Positions 59,069 through 64,000 of a stretch of DNA of 64,000 bases are shown one piece after another. The stretch is taken from positions 372,001-436,000 of the forward strand of contig JBDWDN010000012.1 of NCBI GenBank assembly GCA_039977295.1. Reading direction: 5' to 3'. Position 1 is the stretch's first letter; each line of letters opens with the position of its first letter. The stretch is from Hellea sp039977295 (GTDB lineage Bacteria; Pseudomonadota; Alphaproteobacteria; Caulobacterales; Maricaulaceae). A program made the translations under genes and the position numbers. Below the pieces are notes generated by a model. The model did not search any database. It was not told the DNA's origin and worked only from the letters and a program-made list of their open reading frames with translations.

Positions 59069-60142
59069 TTAGTCTTTGCGGGTGATCGCATCCAAAGATA
59101 TGACCCGGCGCAGCTCGTGGTCCTTAAAATGCTCAGCGCGAATTTGGTCACGCTTGGCAAGGGCTGAAGGCGTGTCGGGGGCACTATATTGCTGCATTGC
59201 TGTCTCGACAGCCTCGCGATAGGCCAAAAGGCGCTGATCCCAAGAGGCTCTACGTTGGTCACGTAGTTCCAGCTTTGCGGCAGCTTCTTCGCCCAATTCG
59301 CGGCGACGAAGATCTTTGATTTCCCAAGCTTGCGCGCCCGATTTCGTAAGGGCTAGTTCTTTGGCTTGATAGGCTTCAATTTTTTTTGTTTTGCTATCCC
59401 GTTGTGTGAGCCAAGCTGGGCTTCGTTGATTGAGCTGCGCCATCGCCGCGAGGGTGTCTTCACTGGAAAGCGTTTCATCGTTAGTAATTTGGGATTTTGC
59501 GAGCATGTAATCATCATATTGATCTTCTCGGGTAAAAAACGCCGAGATGACTTCGGGAGAAAAATAATTACTGCGCTCTAAGCGAATTTGCTGCTTTAGC
59601 GCCGCAATGGCAGGCCCGTCTAATTGTCCGGATTGGAATTGTGCAGATTGCTGTAAAATTCCATCCATAGCACCTTTAAATACAATATAATTATCAAATA
59701 TGCCTTGGGCTTGGCTTAGGGCCGGATCACTGAGTTGACGCTGGAGAAGAAGTTTAATTCGATTTGTGACGGTGTGCAGATCTTCTTCGCCGATTGTGCT
59801 GAGATAATGATCAAACATTCTCCGGATCTTGGCATTTATAACCAAGTTCCCAGCGGCATCTACATCAAGCCTCTCTGGCGATGGGACTGCTCTTAAAGAG
59901 GCCGGTAACACATCCAGTAGAGAGGCTTCATAGGCATGTCTTTTTTCGGCCTCAGTCGGCTCTGTTGACCCTTTGATAGTTTGATTGCTCCCATTCGGTT
60001 TGGGAGCAATATCGGTTTCAATGGCCTGAATTTGATCAAGGAAAGGCGTGCCGATATTATTGATTGTCTTATGAGTAAATCCAATCAAAGCGAGCAAAAT
60101 AATACCAGTTAACAGAAACTTATATGTGTGTTTTTTTAACAT
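59069..60142 (-). CDS. lifO: Lipase foldase (lipase chaperone, LifO/Lif)
   Basis: A 357-residue protein with an N-terminal membrane anchor (about residues 10-24) and a Pro/Thr linker, then the Lif helical foldase with the hallmark R-R-M-F-D-H-Y-L-S near 105 (R-x-x-F-D-Y-x-L-S in known foldases) and many long charged helices. It holds the lipase for folding in the periplasm before secretion by a type II system. It lies 43 bp downstream of the lipase gene, the standard order. No type II genes are in the window. Confidence 0.85.
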   Translation of the reverse strand: MLKKHTYKFLLTGIILLALIGFTHKTINNIGTPFLDQIQAIETDIAPKPNGSNQTIKGSTEPTEAEKRHAYEASLLDVLPASLRAVPSPERLDVDAAGNLVINAKIRRMFDHYLSTIGEEDLHTVTNRIKLLLQRQLSDPALSQAQGIFDNYIVFKGAMDGILQQSAQFQSGQLDGPAIAALKQQIRLERSNYFSPEVISAFFTREDQYDDYMLAKSQITNDETLSSEDTLAAMAQLNQRSPAWLTQRDSKTKKIEAYQAKELALTKSGAQAWEIKDLRRRELGEEAAAKLELRDQRRASWDQRLLAYREAVETAMQQYSAPDTPSALAKRDQIRAEHFKDHELRRVISLDAITRKD

Positions 60143-60185
60143 ATGAGATTATCAACTTTGGCCGTGAGGCGACAAGAATTTAAGC

Positions 60186-61193
60186 CTATAGGCCGTTAGC
60201 TTTAAGCCGTTGCACATGCTGCGTATAAATCGCCAAGGGATCTGATGTGCCAACGCCGCGAAGACCAAATGTCCAGTTAACTTCATCCATATGGTTTAAG
60301 ACATAGTCGTCTCTGATGACTTGCCCCATATGAGATTTACAGCGCCCGACAACACCATCATTATCTTCACTGTGCGTGAGGCTAGCAAGGCCGAGAGCGC
60401 CGTCAGCGATATCCAAAACATTTGAATTTGTCAGAGCATTGTAAGTCCCGCTCCAGGAATAATAACGAACGCCGTTTACAAGGTGATCCCCATCATTGAC
60501 TGAATAATCGTAAACCCAATTTGGGAAAAGCCATCCCAACCAGCCTGTATTCGCGTTATAGACAGGCGTTTCTTGACAAGATCCTTGGCGTAATCCTTGA
60601 GGATGCGCGGCATTAAATATGGCGGCATCAGCTGAATTTAACGCTTCAAGAGCGCCGAGGGCATTTGACTCTTGCGAAGGATCACCGGTTACGAATGCGA
60701 TCAAGTCTCCAAAGGCGTTGACAATATTTGCGATGGGCCCGACCAGCGCGCCAGGTGCACTGTCCACTAAGTCAGCTGTTTCGGAACCGAAATGGGGAGA
60801 CCCTACAGATGTGACAGATGCCACAAGGTCAGGACGAACAGAGGCCACGTAACGGGCCGTCGGACCGCCTTGTGAATGGCCAATCAAATTGACTTTGGTG
60901 GCTCCCGTTACAGCGACGAGATCTTCGACATATGCAAGAAGTTCTTCACCGCGAGCCGTATTCGTATCCCATGCGGCGACGCGAGGTGTGTAAATGTCAT
61001 CTGTGCCAACAGTTTGCAGCGCTGCTTCCACGCCATAAAAATAATCATATCCAAGAGCGCTGTCGAATCCCGCTAGACCATGAACCAGAACAACGGGGTG
61101 AAGCGTATCGCCAGAATTATTTGCATATGCTGGAGCCGATGCAAAGCCCGTTGCGGCCAGCATTGTTATCAGTGTTGTTTTGAGTTTCGTCAT
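60186..61193 (-). CDS. lipA: Secreted triacylglycerol lipase (family I.1/I.2)
   Basis: A 335-residue lipase with a Sec signal peptide (cut near A-Y-A-N). Seen: H-P-V-V-L-V-H-G-L-A-G near 32 (oxyanion hole), G-H-S-Q-G-G near 105 (catalytic Ser), D-N-D-G-V-V-G near 278 (catalytic Asp region) and N-H-M-D-E-V-N near 310 (catalytic His). Two Cys (G-S-C-Q and G-R-C-K) can form the disulfide of Pseudomonas lipases. The foldase gene follows, and an AraC-type regulator is divergent upstream. Probably hydrolyses long-chain triglycerides outside the cell. Confidence 0.93.
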   Translation of the reverse strand: MTKLKTTLITMLAATGFASAPAYANNSGDTLHPVVLVHGLAGFDSALGYDYFYGVEAALQTVGTDDIYTPRVAAWDTNTARGEELLAYVEDLVAVTGATKVNLIGHSQGGPTARYVASVRPDLVASVTSVGSPHFGSETADLVDSAPGALVGPIANIVNAFGDLIAFVTGDPSQESNALGALEALNSADAAIFNAAHPQGLRQGSCQETPVYNANTGWLGWLFPNWVYDYSVNDGDHLVNGVRYYSWSGTYNALTNSNVLDIADGALGLASLTHSEDNDGVVGRCKSHMGQVIRDDYVLNHMDEVNWTFGLRGVGTSDPLAIYTQHVQRLKANGL

Positions 61194-61325
61194 GTGTAGT
61201 CCCCTTGTTGAATTCCGCTATGATTATCTTTTATGTAGCAAGACCGCGAAATGACAATTGCCGCAATCTGATTATTGGTTTAGGCTAAACTACGGAGCGA
61301 GGTCTTAGCAGGAGATGACAAACTT

Positions 61326-62369
61326 TTGACAAAACGCGCCAAATCCATCGAATCTTTGGCACATGCAAAGCCGAAAGTCCTCAGTAGCTGGACACGCGTA
61401 TTGCTTGATGGGTTGATTGCAGAAGGCCATGACGGGGTTGCCATAGCCGCAAAGGCGGGGTTTTCAATCAGTGATTTTGACGATCCTAATGCGCGGTTTA
61501 AGCTCGCGCGAACTTCAATGTTTTGGCGCTTCGCCGTCGAAGAAACCGGGGATGATGCGATCGGAATTTGGGTTTCTAAATATGTGAAACACACAACCTT
61601 CCATGCCCTTGGCTTGGCCGTCGCTGCGAGTCGGAACTGGTATGAAGCCTTGTCACGTATGGAGCGATATTCTGAAGTCGTTAGCGATTCTGAAAAGGTC
61701 ATTGTTTGTGTTCAGGATAATCACTGGGAGTATATTCTCTCACCGGGCGCTCACACCTATCGGGCGTCGTGCGAATCTCTCGATGCTATAATGTCTCATA
61801 TGCTCAGGACGTCGCGCGCAAGAATTGAAGGGTTTAACGCGCCTCTCTCTGTGGAACTCGCCCGGCCAAAGCCCCGAAACCATTCTACCTTTTCTGATTT
61901 CTTTGGATGTCCCATACGATATAATGCGAAAATCAATCGTATGTTGTTGCCCCTTGAATTTATGCATGCCCCTTTATTAACAGCGAATATTAGTCTGGCC
62001 GAACAAGGAGACAGCATTGTGCAAGGCTATTTAAAACAGGTCGCATCTGACCCGCTCGATAGAAAACTTCGCCAAGCCGTCGTCGACATCCTCCCGTCAG
62101 GCAATATAAATATTCAAACAATCGCTCAAGATGCGGGCATGAGTGTACGCTCTCTACAGCGTTATTTTTCGAATATTGGCGGGACATTCAGTGATTTTGC
62201 CAGCGAAGTTAGAGCCGCCTTGGCGCGAGACTATTTATCACAAAATGTATTACCGATTACGGAAGTCGCGTTCCTGCTGGGATATAGTAACCCAGCTAGC
62301 TTCTCGCGCGCATTCAAAATTTGGACAGGCCAAACACCAACGCAATATCAACGGGACATTGAACATTAG
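61326..62369 (+). CDS. AraC-family regulator, divergent from the lipase
   Basis: A 347-residue protein with the ~200-residue N-terminal ligand-binding type of the OruR/ArgR-like AraC group, and a C-terminal double HTH: I-Q-T-I-A-Q-D-A-G-M-S-V-R-S-L-Q-R-Y near 262 and I-T-E-V-A-F-L-L-G-Y-S-N-P-A-S-F-S-R-A-F near 308. The start is TTG at 61326 (AGGAG 11 bp before it); there is no earlier ATG in frame. The 132-bp divergent gap with lipA suggests that it controls the lipase operon, perhaps in response to a fatty acid (inference). Confidence 0.88.
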   Translation: MTKRAKSIESLAHAKPKVLSSWTRVLLDGLIAEGHDGVAIAAKAGFSISDFDDPNARFKLARTSMFWRFAVEETGDDAIGIWVSKYVKHTTFHALGLAVAASRNWYEALSRMERYSEVVSDSEKVIVCVQDNHWEYILSPGAHTYRASCESLDAIMSHMLRTSRARIEGFNAPLSVELARPKPRNHSTFSDFFGCPIRYNAKINRMLLPLEFMHAPLLTANISLAEQGDSIVQGYLKQVASDPLDRKLRQAVVDILPSGNINIQTIAQDAGMSVRSLQRYFSNIGGTFSDFASEVRAALARDYLSQNVLPITEVAFLLGYSNPASFSRAFKIWTGQTPTQYQRDIEH

Positions 62370-62629
62370 CTTAGGGATTAGGAAAGCTGGATTTTACGTT
62401 TAGTGTAAATTTGAGCGGATTAGAATCGATCCAACTAAGCTTCTGAGCCAATAACCTATGTGGCATGTACGTGACATCGCCTATCACGGCAAAGCAGTCC
62501 TTGGATTTTATAATATAAGGCCGTATTTACTCTTAATTCATCTAGGGTAGAATATTTCAAAATTCCTCTGATAACGGTTATTGACATCACGAAAACGTGA
62601 GCATAGGCAAATCGGCAGGAGGACTACGC

Positions 62630-64000
62630 ATGACAACACTTAACAAACTACTATTAGCAGGAACCAGCCTTGCAATGGCTGCATCACTCACAACAATCGC
62701 CCACGCACAGAATGGGCCGAGTGAACGGACAGATAAAATATTAAAACATTGGACAGCAGATCGCATTGCGGCGGCCGAGCCGCGGGATATGCTGATCGAT
62801 CATCGCGGCTTAGGATATGTTAAAGGCAAAAAAGGCAAGCTGACCCCTTATGGTCACTCTAAAAAGCCTGAGCTCACGTCAGCTGATAGTCGGCGCAGTT
62901 TTGGCACCGTCAAATTAGATGATCAAGTTTCGCAGGACAATCAAGCTCCGACCGTGACATCTCGAACACCAAGCGACGGCGCGACCATCGGGTCCAGCCA
63001 AACCTTCTCAGCCGTTGTAACGGATGTTGATGGCGTGCGGGAAGTAACCTTTGAAGTCACCTTTGGCGGCCAAACTTACACATTCGCTGGTAATAATGTG
63101 GGCAATAATACATGGCAAACCACAGTTGACGGCTTCACGAATGGCGCCGGTAGCTGGCGCGTAATTTCCCGCGATAGGGTGAAAAAACGCGGCGGAAATA
63201 CGGGCGCAACGAATTCTTATTCCTTCACAGTTGACGGCGGAACCCCACCACCACCACCCGGCGGCGGTGTTGTCGCGAATTCACGCTGGACCAATGGCGG
63301 CGCCATTCAGACAGCTGCGGGACGTTTGCTCTATGAAATGCCCAATGGCGGCGGATGGTCTGGCTATGTCTGTTCAGGCACGGTCACAAATGATGGCGTT
63401 TCGGGACGCTCAGTCATTATAACAGCCGCGCATTGCGTTTATGATGATGCGGATGCGTCTTTTGCTCGAAACGTGATTTTCATTCCTAATCAGGACCAGA
63501 CAACGGGCTCTGCAACGGACAGAGATTGTTCAAATGATCCTGAAGGCTGCTGGGTCACAGATTTCGGTGTTGTCGAACAAAACTGGACAACCAGCGTCTT
63601 CCCAAACAATATTCCCTGGGATTATGCCTATTACGTTGTGGGCGATACGGGTAATCATTCTGGCAACGGAACTGGCGGCGCGCTTGATACAGCCGTTGGC
63701 AGCTTTGACGTTAATTTCAGTGCGCCAAATGTGAATGACGGGCAGGCGGGCGAAGCCTCACCCGACTGGACGCATGCTCTTGGCTATTCTTATTCGGATG
63801 ATCCTTTCTTTATGCACTCTGCCGAGGACATGACGACTGAAGGATCAGACAATTGGTGGCTCCCCTCTAGCCAGCTTTCCGGCGGTTCTTCCGGTGGTCC
63901 TTGGATTCAGCCTATGGATGAAGCCACTGGCACAGGCCCGCTTATGTCGGTCAATAGCTGGGGCTTTACAACATCTGACGGCATGGCTGGACCTTTCTTA
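62630..64000 (+). CDS. Secreted trypsin-like serine protease, 3' end outside the window
   Basis: The frame is open for 457 codons from the ATG at 62630 (AGGAGGA 7 bp upstream) to the last base of the window, so the C-terminus is missing. Signal peptide cut near A-H-A-Q (residue 26). Residues about 103-200 are an Ig-like domain starting N-Q-A-P-T-V-T-S, followed by a T-P-P-P-P-P-G-G-G linker. The S1 protease part has T-A-A-H-C near 265 (catalytic His), W-D-Y-A-Y-Y near 315 (probable Asp) and G-G-S-S-G-G-P-W near 420 (catalytic Ser). A secreted peptidase; no partner gene is visible. Confidence 0.85.
   Translation, partial: MTTLNKLLLAGTSLAMAASLTTIAHAQNGPSERTDKILKHWTADRIAAAEPRDMLIDHRGLGYVKGKKGKLTPYGHSKKPELTSADSRRSFGTVKLDDQVSQDNQAPTVTSRTPSDGATIGSSQTFSAVVTDVDGVREVTFEVTFGGQTYTFAGNNVGNNTWQTTVDGFTNGAGSWRVISRDRVKKRGGNTGATNSYSFTVDGGTPPPPPGGGVVANSRWTNGGAIQTAAGRLLYEMPNGGGWSGYVCSGTVTNDGVSGRSVIITAAHCVYDDADASFARNVIFIPNQDQTTGSATDRDCSNDPEGCWVTDFGVVEQNWTTSVFPNNIPWDYAYYVVGDTGNHSGNGTGGALDTAVGSFDVNFSAPNVNDGQAGEASPDWTHALGYSYSDDPFFMHSAEDMTTEGSDNWWLPSSQLSGGSSGGPWIQPMDEATGTGPLMSVNSWGFTTSDGMAGPFL

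Overview
The window looks like chromosomal DNA of a moderate-GC (roughly 45-50 %, judged by eye) alphaproteobacterium, probably a marine member of the Caulobacterales/Maricaulales. Reasons: the conserved alphaproteobacterial block murA - DUF2948 - UPF0262 - low-MW phosphatase - infA - maf - RNase E/G-like - yacG; a Caulobacter-type TonB receptor / tryptophan-halogenase-like / SapC / glycosidase locus; and many exported peptidases and lipoproteins. This placement is an inference; there is no rRNA in the window. I see no prophage, insertion sequence or CRISPR array. One tRNA gene (Thr, GGT) is present.

Layout. 1-3 kb: end of a pirin gene, a one-TM protein and a WGR/LRR/polyproline protein. 2.9-7.2 kb (minus): M1-type metallopeptidase, DUF6702-like protein, GST and VOC protein. 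7.5-10.3 kb (plus): an overlapping pair, a TROVE-like/vWA protein followed by an ARPP-1-like protein with a C-terminal Fis-type helix-turn-helix; this is the best candidate for an under-described system. 10.4-17.2 kb: small lipoprotein, GT10 and GT8 glycosyltransferases, two M28 and one M20 exported peptidases. 17.2-23 kb: LMW-PTP-like protein, nitronate monooxygenase, OmpA/BON protein, a membrane protein with a histone-like Lys/Ala tract plus HhH and DUF2853, and a DUF3667 protein. 23.2-27.1 kb: a four-gene operon (two SDRs, an APH-like kinase, an acyl-CoA dehydrogenase) resembling a split ACAD10/11 pathway for hydroxy-acyl-CoA breakdown. 27.2-36.4 kb: spermidine-synthase-like membrane protein, YajQ, amidohydrolase, hybrid histidine kinase, acyl-CoA ligase, tRNA-Thr.

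36.4-48.9 kb is an alpha-galactoside utilisation region. A TonB receptor, a halogenase-like flavoprotein, SapC and a GH36 alpha-galactosidase run on the plus strand behind a DeoR-family regulator. Divergently lie galT, galK, a 46-codon relic of galE and an Na+/sugar symporter. Together they would import galactosides, release galactose and feed it to the Leloir pathway. GlpR-like operator sequences lie in both control regions. 48.9-53.9 kb is the murA-infA-yacG housekeeping block, which here lacks the hisD gene usual between DUF2948 and UPF0262. 54-64 kb: an orphan hypothetical, a DUF2341/MshQ-like surface protein, a lipoprotein, a GDPD-like protein, a beta-lactamase-fold esterase, a lipase with its foldase (lipA/lifO) divergent from an AraC regulator, and the start of a secreted trypsin-like protease that runs off the window.

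Regulation readable from sequence: the palindrome ATATGCA-N6-TGCATAT occurs just upstream of both the nitronate monooxygenase gene and the SDR/kinase/ACAD operon, and in degenerate form upstream of the esterase gene, suggesting one regulon whose regulator is not in the window.
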